From Camillea tinctor (Eukaryota > Ascomycota > Sordariomycetes > Xylariales > Xylariaceae): a DNA stretch of 64,000 nucleotides. Positions 18,453 to 32,256 of the stretch are shown here, piece by piece. The DNA lies in contig MU394051.1 of the NCBI GenBank assembly GCA_022578605.1, forward strand, positions 1,227,664-1,291,663, written 5' to 3'. The notes under the pieces are model-generated. The model was not told the origin of the DNA, searched no databases, and was given only the letters and a program-made list of their open reading frames with translations. The translations under genes and the position numbers were made by a program. Every line of letters starts with the position of its first letter. Within the stretch, counting starts at the first letter, position 1.

Positions 18453-21400
18453 TGTCCTTCACAGCCCAAGTCCAAGCCAAAGCCAAAGCTGAACAACGAG
18501 GCCTTTGTCAGACTTGATGCAGGAGATCGGTCGCCTAAGCGGCTTAGTGACAGGTTACAACTTGGAAGCAGTAGGATGGTTGTCCAGCAATGTCGTCATC
18601 TGGGACCCTCGCGGACTGATGGGAAAGGTCGCGCGATGGAGGCACGTCGAGGCTCAAGCGTTCACCTACGATGGTGATAGGGTAGGGGTTTGGTGCCTGT
18701 TGGTGGTTCGATTTTTTAGGCACAATAATAAGTATCGGCAGATTAACAGCTGATCATTAGATTCGTCGATAGGCTAGTACCGCGAAGATGGTCGAAGATG
18801 GTCGACGATGATGGACGAGGCTGACAAGATGATTCGGGAAAGTTGAGGAATAGGCAGCGAGGCTGAAAGAAGTGGATCTTCATATAGGTACCTAGGTACC
18901 ACCTAACTTTCAAGTTTAGCTTAGTGTATTTTATTAGTGTACGACTACACTACATAGGCACCTAAACAACAACCCAACCCCAACCCTTTCCTTTCCCGCC
19001 AATGCTAGTGCGCTAAAACTATCCTAGTGGTACCTACTCCACCATGCAGGGATGATGCCAAAGCTGAGTGACAGACGTGGCTCGTGCATTCAAAGCTCCA
19101 CTCCTAATTGGGAATAGTTCGAGGCACTTAAATTCACTGACAGGTTTGCATGCTTCATGCAACTTTAGTCTAAGTCGTATGTAGCTATGTAGCTATGTAT
19201 GTGAGTTCTGTAGCTATCTACTACTATCTTTCTTACCCTCCTCCTTCTCCTCCATTACGTTCCCTTCTTCCCCTTTTTTTTTTCCTTTTAACTTTTCTTT
19301 TTTTGTTTCTCCTGCTGCATTATGCTGCTTAGTCTAGTCATGGGCATATCACATACTTTATAATATAAAATATGGTTATAAGACCTCAATAATAAGATCA
19401 TCAAGTCTTGACTGTCTTATTTGGGGTTAGATAGGTCAAGGTAGGTCCACTGCCTGGGTGAATTAACCTAGCAAGCCTAGGCACTTTAGTGAGTCAAAGA
19501 ACCCGAGTCGGTATAAGCCGTGTGTATATGGCTCAAGCTCGCAGCTGATGAACAGCAATCTACATAACCTACACTACTTATTACCTGAGTTATGAAAATG
19601 TAGACAAGACTTGAACTATCAAGATTAGTAGGTAAGGTTACATATGTCAATATCAGAAAGTCTTGGTATATATCTGACTAATATAGTAAGTAGAGTAGTA
19701 TGGGCCATGTCCGAGAAAACAACAACATTTATCGGCCGACTCAGAAAAAAAAGCATCGTATCTAGCCTAGGTATGGATGGACACACATACCCATACCATA
19801 CCCATATCACACCCATACCAGATAGCACTAGAGGTAGTATCGGGACTATCCCCCTGCTATGCCACCTCGGGTGCGTGGATTTTATGTATGGCTCGGCTCA
19901 ACCCGAATATTCCTTCATCGACATGTCAAAACTCAGATATCAAAACTCAGGTTAGGTAAAGATGGAGAGAGAGAGAGGGGTTGTTTTGCCTCTTCTTCCT
20001 AGACTCGGCCTAACCCCCCCCCCTCTATCGGCCCCCTTCATGCCCGTCATACGCCCGACTAGACCGTTTCATTACCTTGACCTTTCCTTCTATATAATTT
20101 CTTGTTCTTTTCCATATTTCGTCCCAACGTATTATGTCTTATTCCGCCCAGGATTGGCCCATATCCCTATAACTTTTGCCCGACTTATATGGTCCTGGAC
20201 GGGGTCTGGGTGGTGCTGCCGTCGAGCTTTTTCCTGTAACAGAACTATGTGGGGGAAACAAATCCGTATCCCGCCTCTCTGCGGCGAAGTGAAAGGGTAA
20301 AAAAAGAAAAGAGAGAAAAAAAAAAAAAAGCAAAACGCATGTCCTACCTAGGTACCGATGCAGGCTTAATTAAGGGGCAAAAATAGCTGCATGCAAGAAC
20401 TTTAACATTGCCGTTCTCGTCTTTTTTTAAAAAAGACTATCGCCGAGTGGTCGGTTGTTCTCGTTTCTCCTCAGCCCCTCCCCCCTTTTCCCTCCCGGCT
20501 TGATTGGCTCCTCGCGCGATTATTGTCCGTTTATGCCAATAATTTGCGAGAAGGAGCTGCTACAAGATGCAGATTTCGTGCCGGACGGCCGTTTAAGCGA
20601 CCCCTGAAAAGAAAGACGCTCCGTAGGAAGATTCGCGAGAGGGAAGAGATAGGATCTTCAGCGGATGGGACCGAGGGTGAGTAGAATGCTTGCTGACTGG
20701 CTACCTGGTGTTATACTATTGGAGAACTATGGTTGAAAGTCGGTGCATAGGGCACGGGGCTGTCTGCTTTTACCGCTACATGCTCACGTGGAAGTTGGAG
20801 GACTTAAGCCACATGGCCGTCATCGGGTAATCGTCATGATCAGGTCATCATGCTGCCAAAAGGGCCTCTGGGTTTGTTTGGGTTTGGGGGTTTTTCGGGT
20901 CGACACCGAGATCTCAGGTTTTTACGTCTCTTTGTTATGTGTCAGAATCAATGCGTAGTTACGGCGTGCTCTCCTGTCACCAATCAACCTCAAGGTACGT
21001 GTACCAGTCTGGGGGGACGACGGGGGGAGGGGACGGGGGGACGGGGTGACGGTCAGAGAGGGAAATTTTCTCAGTTAGCTGCCGAGCGTTGGCCGGCACT
21101 GTCTAGGGTTCCCGCCTGTCTGCACGATACCCCTCAGAATCGGACGCTTAACTCACAGATGGTGATGCGTAACCACAGACTGCGGCAGGTCAGGAGACAC
21201 TGTTGAGTCTGCCGAGACATCAATTATCCAATAGCTAGCCAGCCTCCGTATCAAATGACCACCATACATATTGTATCTCTCTCTCTAAAAAAAACTGTAG
21301 TGATATATAGCCCACGTCGACCAAGAGATGAGGATCCCTGCATGAAGACGGCTGTTGATGAAGTTCAATGCAGCGGCTAGATCATGAAAAATGCCTAATA

Positions 21401-22460
21401 CAGAAGGACACGCCGGCCGCCTGCACGCTAAGTTGAAGGGATTTTCGAGATGGATTCTTGCGCCAGTGCGGTGTGGTCTATCTAGACAAATTCTGGCCTT
21501 GTCACATCGATTCCGGCAAGATATTCTATAGTGAGATAGTTCATGTGAGCTGTCATTTTTTATTGTTTTTTTTGTAACGCAGTGGAGATCAGGTATGTAT
21601 CCCTCTTTTTTTTCTCACCCTCTTCCTGCTTGGAGGGGTATTACTTTGACATGCAGATACAGAGAGTGAAGATTACCCCATGGCCTCAGGGAATCTATAA
21701 CTGACTATGGTCGTTTTCGGGAAGTCGTAAGCAGCAATGCGTTGGCGGTATCGACAATACAACCCTCTCATAGAACTTGTCTCTCTGACTGCGAGTTCCT
21801 ATCTTCATTCGTCCGCTGCTGACCCCTTGCGGGTTTAAGCGCCAGAGGACGGTCTGGCTTGCGCTCTCTCTCTCTCTCTCCAAGCCCACACTTTTATGAC
21901 TTGTCACAAAATACATTTCTTGTCCCTGGCTCATGTATCTGTAAGCTGGCTTATTCATCCTAGATAAATTTCTCATCACGGTCCTTGGTCCTTCCGGGAC
22001 TCGGGCGAGCCGTGCTGCTGTGACCGAGGTCGCTCCGGACTACCGGAAAAGGTCGTCGGTGTTCATCCCAACCGAAAGACAACATAATGACTCCGGATGC
22101 CGCTCCCCACATAGCATCAGACTCACATGAGGATCCCCCTGGATAGGGACGTGATCTTTCTTCAACATATGTCCCCCAATAGTTCTCCATGTACATTCAA
22201 CGGGTCTAGGAGAGGAAGAAAAGACTAGAAGCAAGGATCCCGGGCGTTATTCCTTGCAAGTACATGCTCCTAGGTGGGCTCCGTGGGCATCCACAGGACG
22301 CGGGCGGACATGTTCTAATCAGGGGGGCGGTGGTGAGCCTATCCTTGCCGGGTTCAATCTCTTTTCCCGTCTGCCATGCATGCGATTGGCTGGGTTGATA
22401 CCTACTAAGAACGGCGTATAGCTGAGTTAGCATGCGGCAGCGAGAGCTCAGACACGAAGG

Positions 22461-22484
22461 TGACGTGACGTGACGTGACGTGAC
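22461..22484. repeat. TGACG pentamer array (four units plus TGAC)
   Basis: Four perfect TGACG units followed by TGAC. Each junction creates TGACGTGA, a near match to the CRE/ATF-type bZIP site TGACGTCA. It sits far from any recognised gene. Confidence 0.85.
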
Positions 22485-25400
22485 TAACATAGCAAGAGGA
22501 GCGAGGCGTGTGTTGTTACGTACCAGACCGTCAGCTTCGCAAGTTATTGGGTAAGATGTTGCGACGGCGCTCGAGCTCGAGAATTCGCAGACGGTCAAGG
22601 TGTTACAAGTCGAGAAGCCAATGTCGAGCCGTTCCAAGGTCCCGGAACACGACAACCTTGTGTGCGGACAAAGAGATCTCGGTGGAACATGTCTGATACG
22701 AGCCAGTCACGTCATGGCGCCTGCGTTACGCGTTACCGACTTCTCCTCTGGTTGGTGACGTTATCCGCATCCGCGGCTGGTCAAACGGACAGACAACTAG
22801 CTCTCTGTTTCTTCCTTTCTGTTTCCCTCACCGCCTCAGGAAAGGGTAGACTCGGCAAGAGCATACATAAAAAGGCAAGAAAAACATGTAGTAGTAATCA
22901 GTTATACAATAGCAGAAGGAGGTCGGATAGCAGCAGGTGATCAATCGCGGGAGATGGCGGCGCTAAATCCTGTCGGGGCGACACAGGCGAGACGGTGACA
23001 CTGCTAGCGCCCCCCACGATATTAGCCGGGCATACCAAGCTGTCTCTCGATGTTGTGAGTGGGCTGGGCCAGATGCAGGCTGCAGGACACCAGGGTGGTA
23101 TGTGGTGGGTATAGGCGAATCGTTGCGGCTATCGTGATGGTTGCCGCTGCGTTTCACGTTGCAGTGCGGTCTTGGACGGCTAGACTAGTTGGTTTGGGGG
23201 GCTGCTTGGGGGGCTTGGGAAGGCCGAGACTAGAGACCCAAGAGGTACGAGGCGAACGAGAAATAGCTGCATAAAATACATAGCTACCAGGTTGCTGGAT
23301 CTTAAGCTTGGGTAGGGAAGAAGGGGGGAGGGGACGCATCCTGCAGCCAGCTTAAAGGGGAAGCAAGACAACTGGAGACGGGTTTGATGAGGGGTATTTT
23401 GGCATGGTTACCATTTTAGCTGTGCCTGAAAGATCAGATCAGACGGATTAATGTGGTCTGTGGCATATTTGCCACCTGAGGCTGTAGTGTCATGACTGTA
23501 GTCGGGAGAGAAGTGATATCTGACATATACATATTCATATTTACACATATAGGGGGTGAATGGAGGGGTAAGTTGTCTTGTAAAAGGGACCCGAAGCCAA
23601 CACATTGTGTTAGCTAGTAAGGAGGCAAATATTCACTCGTGGTCGGCGAACTACAGGTTGCGCTGGACATAATAGTTTGTCAACTCTGCATTGAGTCTCG
23701 TAAAACAGTAGATGCATCGGTATAACCTAATAGAACCAGTGCAACTATACTACAAACTTATGTAGTGGTACCTCGAGGCTTGTACCTCTCTCTGGTTTCC
23801 CTAAAAAAAGCTCCTGATATCTAGCTGAATGAACAATGCGTCGACATGACCAGCTGGACATATATCTGCAAGTCGAAGCCGACTTCTCCAATCATCTCAC
23901 GGAAGCTAGCGGGCAGTATTCTTAGAAAATCGCATGTATCCTTCCGTATGATATGATAGATATCCCCCGTTAGAGCTGGATGTACGCTCGGAGGCCAGTC
24001 ATGATATTTATCTCTCCCCTGATTACTAACTTATGGCCAACAAGATAAGACATACATAACACACATACACACATACCTTCCTGGGTAGGTAAGTTCTCGC
24101 CTGATACTGGAAGCTTATACATGCGAAGTACCTTGAAGATAGTCACGTCTTCTTCCAACTATGGCAGAGATCAACGCTAGTTAGTATGTTAGTCTCGAGG
24201 TTCAGGTCTTGGCTCTTTCACCACACACCATCGGCAGCTATTTACACAGATTGTGCCGAAATCTCGAGATCTGACTAGCCGGCTGACAGCTTGTGTAGGA
24301 CTGTAAGATTATGAAATCATCGGATCCTTGAGTACCTTAAGCAAGGTACCCGTGAGATCTCGGCTGCCGCCGGGGGGCGTTTAAGAAGATAAACCGGATC
24401 TGAAAAGAGGCGGTCCTTCATCTGATTCGAAAATCCTTACCTGGATTTTACACATGTAGCATATACGTTATACACAACTAACTGGTCACGGACATCATTA
24501 TAGCCTCTGGCATCCCTCGCCCTCCTTATCTCAATCTCGTTGCTGCCGCTTTTATTTAGCAAGAAAAAAAAAGGAGGTATGCAAATGAAAATTGACAGAG
24601 TTATACGTACTCCAACATTAGACCGGAGAGGGTTCTAGAAAGATGACCGGTTTCGTGTTTCCCAACCTGAGCCTAAATTCAGGAGTGCTCATTAGTATGA
24701 CACATTTTTGCAGTTTTTACGATCAGACGCGGATACCCAAAACCGGTATGTTCTAGAAAGGCCGTCTACATACCCCATTTGCCTAGGTACTGACTCAGAG
24801 TTTCACCACTAGGGAGACGAATACTTGATTCCAAACGACACGTAGACGTTGAATTTCCGTCCCAAGCAACCGAGTGCCAAGATTTTTATGATTTCTAGAA
24901 AACGCCTAGAGAAGGATTTGTCCCACTGTGCTTCACGTTTGTTGACTGCCGCCCAACGATCTCTCCCGATGACAGGCCTAAAAACCAGAGAATGGGCGAG
25001 AGCTCCACTCCCTAGGTGAAAGTTTGTTGATTCGTCTCTAGCAGACAGGCGGACAGGCTTAGGGCTCGGTACAACGGATCTGCATTGAGGAAAATTTCCT
25101 ATCGGAAACACCACATTGGTTTTGTTCAAAGCGGGAGGGCCGGAGGGACGGTTCCACGGTAGGCCGAGCGAGGTCACCTGCCGAATCAACACTGACGTGG
25201 ACGGTAGAACAAGCCCCAAAGCTGAAAGAAGCCGCGTACTGGCGCATTAGGGCTTCACTAAGTAAGATTATGTGATTTTATATGTTTGACTGTTTGACGT
25301 TATATCAACTGGCTCTCTCCGTCTTGACTTAGAGGGCCCAAGCTTCCATACTCCCCGCATACACCGGGCAGACTTTGACCTAAGGAGGGGGAATTGCAGG

Positions 25401-26204
25401 CAGGGATATGGCAAATGTCCGTCTCAGCCTTGTGAGACAATATGGCTGGTGCTCGTGCTCCTTTGTCCACTCAGGTGATGCAAGGATGTCTAACATGAGC
25501 GCCAAGCATGTGTCTTTTTCAGTGACAGCTGCAGAACATATTCTGTAACGGCTTCATAATAATATGAAGTCTAATCCAGACTGGACGATGGGTCGGACCG
25601 TGGGCTAACCAACCAACTTGGCTATGGTGGGGAGCTACCTGTCAAAGAAAGAGAAGGGAAAGAAAAGAAAAACTTCCAAAAAAAAAAACCACTGTCAGAC
25701 CCATGTGGCATCAACCTGCCCTCCATCATTCTCGGGCTAGAACGGGACGGGATAAAAGACAGGCAAAAGTATCCTTGTACTGTGTTATCAAGCGACAAGC
25801 AGCAACCAGGCGGGATCAGGTTCAGGTTAGGGCTAATCGAGGCACGTTGCGAAAAGGGGATAATGGGAGAAAATGTGTGTAGAAAGAGTAAGTCCATGCT
25901 GCATTCATACCCGATAGGTCATATTTTTGGTTACCATCATGTCGGAAGTGAGAGGCAGAAGAGGGATAATATAGTTAGTTGATTAGAGTGGTTAGTGTCG
26001 AGGAGAAGAAAGAACATGGGTTTTAGAGATTATAACTCTTATTGATTGTAAACCCCCCCCTTTAACACTCATTCTCTCACCCTAGAAACACAATAGAAGG
26101 CAGAGTGAGTGTTTGAGTCTGTAAAGTCTGGTAGTATGGTATAACCGAATCTGGGAATCTGAAAATCTGCTCGATGCCTGTTACTGCTTCTACTCCTACT
26201 CCTA

Positions 26205-26245
26205 CTTCTGCTTCCTGCTTCCTGCTTCCTGCTTCCTGCTTCTTG
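26205..26245. repeat. GCTTCCT heptamer tandem repeat
   Basis: About five head-to-tail copies of a 7-base unit, flanked on the left by TACTCC/TACTTC variants. Translation on the minus strand gives a repetitive Gln/Glu/Arg/Ser frame, which is not a gene. Confidence 0.8.
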
Positions 26246-26486
26246 CTGCTGCAATGCATACGCATGTAGCTGTAGTGTTGTATGACACGTGCCAAGTTGA
26301 AAATAAATATATGTATGACCGAGATGAGAGGTGCGGAATGTAAAGTAGCCCTAAGCTAGGACCAGTCATCATCGATGAACCCGACCATACCGTATCTCGG
26401 GAAGGATAATATCCTTAACTACGATGACTGTTATCTGTTAGGTACCCATTGACATAGATTATATACCCTCACCCCCTTAATTAGGT

Positions 26487-26536
26487 CTCAAGCTCCAAGC
26501 TCCAAGCTCCAAGCTACAAGCTCTAAGCTCTAAGCT
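26487..26536. repeat. AAGCTCC/AAGCTCT heptamer tandem repeat
   Basis: About seven copies of a 7-base unit with one-base variants. It is intergenic and lies about 250 bases after the GCTTCCT array. Confidence 0.75.
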
Positions 26537-29500
26537 GCTAGATACATGATATATACATACTAAGCTCCAAAGATCTAGTGTAGGCTTAAGGTTCACCATT
26601 GGGATATGTATATACATGTATATATATGTATGTGTAGGTTATATCAGTGTATGTATCTATACTATAAGAGGTGCGCTTACTCGGGCTGGGAGCCCGGTCT
26701 CAGTAACTACCCAGTTGCAAGTATCGGCTACGTGTGAAATTTCAAGGACAAGCATCTGATATCAACGTGCCTCTGCATGACGAATGATCCACTCCCAGAC
26801 CGATTGCCTGGTTTGGCTGGGTTTGGTTCTTATCGTGCATTATCGCCGAGTCGGTCAGGAGAAGCAACCAGTAGGGTTGTTTTGCCAAGAACATGACCGC
26901 CGTAACACAACGATGTTCGGGACAGAAAGGTGAGATGCAGAACAAGGTAAGTGTCGAGTTGCAGCTAAACGTCGGCAGCACGGCCGGCTGATGTTTAACG
27001 GCGATCAAAAGGTCTCGATGGTACCCTACACCCTACATCCTTTACACCCCTACATCCTCCAACCCTAGTGTACAACCCTTCTCCTTTCCTCTCTCCCTCT
27101 TCTTCATCCTTTCCCTCTACCCCAGGAACTCTTAACAGGGTCCTTTCCCAGGATTACTAGCCAAAGCCAAGGAGGATGCCGATAATAGGAGAATTGGCAG
27201 TCGGATGGCGGACTGCCGATTGCCGTTTTTGGCCTGGGAAATTGATTGGAAGAGCCGGAGCTATCGCCGGGGTATCCCGCGTCTAGCACCGGAGCAACTT
27301 CATTGTAAAGGAATGAAAGGAGATGGCTTTCCGAAACGAAGTTTGAAGTTTGAGGCGAAATTCCCAAGCGAAGTTGCGACTTTCTACATAACATAATCTT
27401 CATTCCCCCCTATTCCCCATAATCCATCGAAGCGTATAAGACAACCGATGCACATGATTGGATCCTGGGGCTTTTAGGCAAAATATTGGGAAATACATAC
27501 TAAGCTTTTAAGGGTCCCTCAACAACTCGTTCTAGTCTAAACTTGATACCAGTATGCTTATTGACCTAACCTAACCTACCAAATAATTACATAAGTAAAA
27601 CATATAGAGAGAGATAAAAAAAAAACCGAAAACTCATTACTCTGGTTATGATCTGCAACAAGGAAAAAAAAGAGAGATGATACTTTATTCTTCCAAGTCT
27701 TACTTCTCTCTCTTTACTTATTACTATTCTTCTTCTATTCATTCCCTGGAAGAGCCCAAATCGGGCCAGATCCTCTCAAGGGGGGACCCATGGTCGCTTA
27801 CATGGGGGGTTTCAGAGTCTCTCATTGGTCCAATTCCCGCACATTATCGTCAATATTATCGGGCTTAATAATGAGGTTGTTATATAGCTCTTTTTTTTCT
27901 TTGCTCTTCCTTCTTCCTTACTTGACTTGCTGAGCAGGACTAACGTTTAGCATCAGGTGATCCATTGATCAGCCAGCCTCAGTCCCCAATGATCTTGTAG
28001 CGTTTCAGAGATGAACACATTGGGTAGCAAAAAAAGAGAAACAAAAACAAACAACCCCAAAAAAAAGACGAAGAGAAAGTGAATAGGTGGTTATTTTTGT
28101 TCTTAGCACTACTACTAGTGATTCCCTTAAAATCTTATGCTACAGATTTGCTGTCTGATCCTGGTTGGCTATTCTCGGTCTAAATTGTGCGGTGTCGAGT
28201 CTGAAATCAGAGACTAACAACTTACTAAATACGTACACAACCTCTTACACCCTCCTACATATGTAGGACCTAGGTTAGGTATGTCAAGGCACGTTAAGTG
28301 TGTGCTATGTAGAACGAACACCGACTATACTAAACGGGGTATACTCGACCCGTAGGTACACGGCATTGAGAAATATCGGCACATCGTGGCAGCCATTGGA
28401 ACCGCGCACAACTCTTTATTATTCTTATTGAGTTGCACAAATAAACTTAAACACTGCAGAGTCATTATCATGCGTTCCCCCAGCCCGACGGTAGAAGAGG
28501 TAATTGGGAACGGATGGTTTCACTTTGGCCACCGGTTACACAACCTTGTCACGGGAGAGCGTGGTTATACTTACCTACTACTATGCAACCTACATATGTA
28601 AGTTTATGTAGGTTATTGACTTACATCTCCGTCATAATAGGTACTTACCTAGTTACTTCAAATTGCTATATTGGCATACGTTATGACCATGCGCGTACAA
28701 ACTAAAGGAGACTCCCCTTCTGTCATGTATAACCTATATAGTTTATTCTTATATAACCACCGAACTAGGTGGTGACAGTTACCGTCGTCCCGACACAACG
28801 GCCGTGGCCCATTACCTACATTAATTACACACTTACTACATATGACATGTAATGTAGTTCACACAGATGTGATCTCTAAATTTTTTTTGACTTCCGTATT
28901 ACCAGGGACGGCGAGTTATATATTTGGCAATCAGTCCCTTTTTTTTTTTCTCTTTCCCCATTTTCTTTTGGAGTTATATGCTCATGCGCGTGTCCGTCTG
29001 ACCGTCCGGTTTGTTCATCACCATCTGTGTCTAGATACCAAGCTTACTTACCCTTGGCCACTTACCGGATGAGCGTGATCTACTGTTTCGGAGACATCTA
29101 GGAAACAAGAAACCTCATTCTTTCAGTAGAGTTAATTCTCATTTATAAGAATTTCAGCTATTCCCGTTTCCCATCTTTCACTCTTATTTTTTTTATTACT
29201 ATTCTGAAGCTCAGGCAAGCAAGCTCAAGCTCAAGCTATTACTTCAAACCCCACCACCCATAAACTAGCATACATATACGCACACTTACATACATACCGA
29301 CATACATACATACATACACACCTTTTCTTATTCTTTCTTATTCATTTTTTCTTTTTTTTTGTCCTTTCCTACCCTGTCATCCTGCCCCTCTTGCCCGCTA
29401 GACCAGACGAAGACACCCCTGGTAAGGCCAAGAAACTCGATGCATGTAGGCATGCTGCAATCACAATAAGAGCGCTACCCCGATCTGGAGAGCTAGAACG

Positions 29501-30641
29501 CAGGGCGGTGAAGAAGGCTACAAGCCGTTTGGCTGCTGTGTAAGCCTCCTCCGACAAACCACATCTCTCGCAGTCGATAATTTGGCAATTGAATATCGAA
29601 TAATATTCACGGGCAGGCATTGTTTCCATTGTCAGGAGTCATTCCCGCATCGAAAAAAAAGAGACCATACTCCCGGTTTTCCCACCAAGGCCTAACAACC
29701 AGACACTAACAAGCACTGCGCTGTGGCCGCTAGTTGATCCTGGTACCATCTTGTATCGTTGTGAGTTGTTGTTACCTGTGTTGGACACACAACTCGGCGA
29801 TCCTGGACACGGACACCAAATTTTTAATTTCTTTTTGGACGAGCGGCCTCGAGTCACTGCGTCGTGCGCCTCTATAGAGAGAAAGAGAGGGAGAAAGAAA
29901 AGAAAGAGAGAGAGAGAAAGATTAGATTTGAGACTGCTTCTCTAGTTCTATTCTGTTTCTCTTCCTGTTTTTTTCTGCTACTCTCTCTCACTCTCTTTTT
30001 TTCCCCCTGTTCTTCTCTTACCTACTCTTCTACGTTACTTACAACTCTCTCCAATCATCTTAAAGTGGTGGTGTAGAGAGAAGGCGGCGTTTGGATACGG
30101 TTGGACACCTACATCATACATACATACATACACATACATACACATACGTATTTTTTTTCTGCCGATTTGTTGTCGACATTTATTCATTCACTCTCCACCG
30201 TGGGGACATCATTTTTTTTCTTAAAAAAAAAGAAAAAAAAAAAACTGATTTCCCACCACCATCATCATCACCACCACTACGATCATCACTACTACCACCA
30301 TCATAACCGAAGAGCGTGGCCGGAACATTCTGTCAACTTATGCTTTACATGGTACATATGACAGGAGCATATCTGGGTATAGGCCGCGAACTAAGGAGAG
30401 AAAAGTACTAGTTCTGGGTTCGGGTTACCTCATCTGTCCGGCGAGTGAGGTAGAGACAAGGAAGCGTCTAGCTGAAGAGCCTAAAGTACCTTTTAGGGGA
30501 GGATTAGTACCTGCTACAAGTATCGGTACCTGGTACTTAGTACTTTGCGGTACCATTACCAGTACCATACATTACTTTTACCACTCATACCTGACTTCGA
30601 CACTACTCTTCAGTTACAACACACACTTACATGCTCTCTTC

Positions 30642-30960
30642 TATACCTACCATACCTACCTACCTACATACGTACATACATACATAGGTACATACATGCA
30701 TCCAGACATACATACACACGCGCGCATACACACACACACATTTTACTCTTTTTTTTCAATACTCCATACCTAACTTACATACATATCTACTTACCTTTTT
30801 TTTCTTCTTTTACCCCGGCGCGTAATTCTACTTACACTTACACACATATACACACACATATACACACGCATATTCTGACCTATAACCTATACAATCTACT
30901 TACATCTATCTCTATCTACATACATACATACATACATACATACATACAGACAGACAGACT
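30642..30960. repeat. TACA/CATA tetranucleotide-rich region
   Basis: Several blocks of CTAC/TACA tetramers and CA dinucleotides. The longest block is an uninterrupted TACA run near 30918-30948 that passes into GACA units. Confidence 0.8.
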
Positions 30961-31803
30961 TACAGACTACTACTGTTTCTCTCTCTGCTTCTATCTTTCT
31001 CTCTCTATTCCTACATTAACCCCACTTCAAGTATTTCTATTTCATAAAAACACATTCGTTTGTAACCCATTGTTGGTTTTATTCTCTTCCCTTCCTTTCT
31101 TTTTTTTCTTCTCTCCCTCTAAACCATTTCTCCCCCCCCCGTGACATACCATAAGCTACCAGCCCCCCAATTCCCCATTCATTCCTACATATCAACATAA
31201 ACCCTGGTTGCTATACATCCAACATCATCAACCATCATCGTCATATTATAGCTATCTACCTAGCTTCCTTGTCAGCGGATTTGTTTTAGTGCAGGGCTGG
31301 GTCTGTTAGTCGTCGTCATCTGTTGTTTATTATTATTCAACAAAAGCTTCACCTCTTTTGTTTTACGAGGTTCCCTGACGAGGGTGACCCTCCCACATAA
31401 AAAGGCAATACAACAACTACACACACAGACACATTACACACGCACATACACACATACATAACACCCCTGGTGCTGATCTCGGCCAGAACCAGAGCCAGAA
31501 CCAAAACCAGAACCAGAACGAGTTTTCAGAAATCAGAAGCAGCATTGCCTCAATTCGATTCTGTCTAACAACTAACTAATTCTCTTGTCTTCCCGTACCC
31601 CGTACCCGCTATACTTTTTTACCTTTAAGGTACGTACTACACTACTTATAAACTAGACTAGTGTCGAGTCAGTGTTCCCCTAAGGTGTGGCTTTTTTGCC
31701 ACTAGCACCGTCTGGTGACCTGCCCCACTAGAACATTTACTTAGGAAACGGGGGACCTTCTTTTTTTTTTTTTCTTACTAACTTAGCACCAAGACAGAGA
31801 CAC

Positions 31804-32256
31804 TTGACCTTAACCTTGACCTTTTTTTTTTTTAATTCTCTTCTTTGGTCAAAGCAACAACAACAACATCATCATCATCAACTGTCACAAGCTCCCCCCC
31901 CCTATCTCACCTCCCTCCCTTCCTCCCTCTCTTTCCGTCCCTCCCTTTTCCTTTCCCCTCCCACCCCTCCTCTCTCCCCTCCCTCCTCTCGCCTCGGTAC
32001 CGCATTCTTAAGCTTCAGCTTGGAGACTTGCGCCATTGACCGAGAGCGGCTTTGGGGGTTGATCTCGTGTTGCAGCTGTGGCAATGACCCAGTACGAGGC
32101 CTGCTGTCACTGATATGTACGTCAAGCCCGCCTTGCAGCATGCAGTGCAATGTTGTTGTCCCCAATCCTTTGTGCAATTTTTATGTATACCAGCACGGTG
32201 TGTCTTATATGTCTTTGTTCCATGTATACTGATTTCCCCGTTGTACCAGATTAAAG
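31804..32256 (+). promoter_or_regulatory. Pyrimidine-rich leader before the Hmt1 gene
   Basis: It is strongly C/T-rich from about 31.89 to 32.0 kb, preceded by a CAA/CAT repeat, then a mixed stretch up to ATG 32257. It is probably promoter or 5' untranslated sequence. A 142-codon upstream open frame is present but is low-complexity (Gln, His, Ser, Pro) and unlikely to be a separate gene. Confidence 0.45.

Larger units (their letters stand above)
18453..32256. other. Gene-poor stretch of nearly 14 kb
   Basis: No open frame here has convincing protein character on either strand. The content is mixed-composition sequence with short tandem repeats (TGACG at 22461, GCTTCCT near 26.2 kb, AAGCTCC near 26.5 kb), several poly-A/T tracts, and from about 29.2 kb a long stretch of CATA/TACA repeats and pyrimidine runs leading into the Hmt1 gene. 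A 199-residue open frame at 30545-31144 is simply translated TACA repeat. Non-coding transcripts could exist but cannot be seen from sequence. Confidence 0.5.

Noticed and set aside
22206..22655. 149-codon minus-strand frame
   Set aside because: Composition looks random (high Ser, Cys, Arg, Thr), no motif and no supporting splice context.
24809..25219. 136-codon minus-strand frame
   Set aside because: No recognisable motif or splice context; treated as chance.
26069..26295. Minus-strand frames with repeated KQEAGSR units
   Set aside because: Direct translation of the GCTTCCT tandem repeat.
30545..31144. 199-codon plus-strand frame rich in Tyr, Thr, His
   Set aside because: Translation of TACA/CACA repeats; no domain character.
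31804..32232. 142-codon frame just before the Hmt1 gene
   Set aside because: Low-complexity Gln/His/Ser/Pro in a pyrimidine-rich leader; more likely promoter or untranslated sequence.
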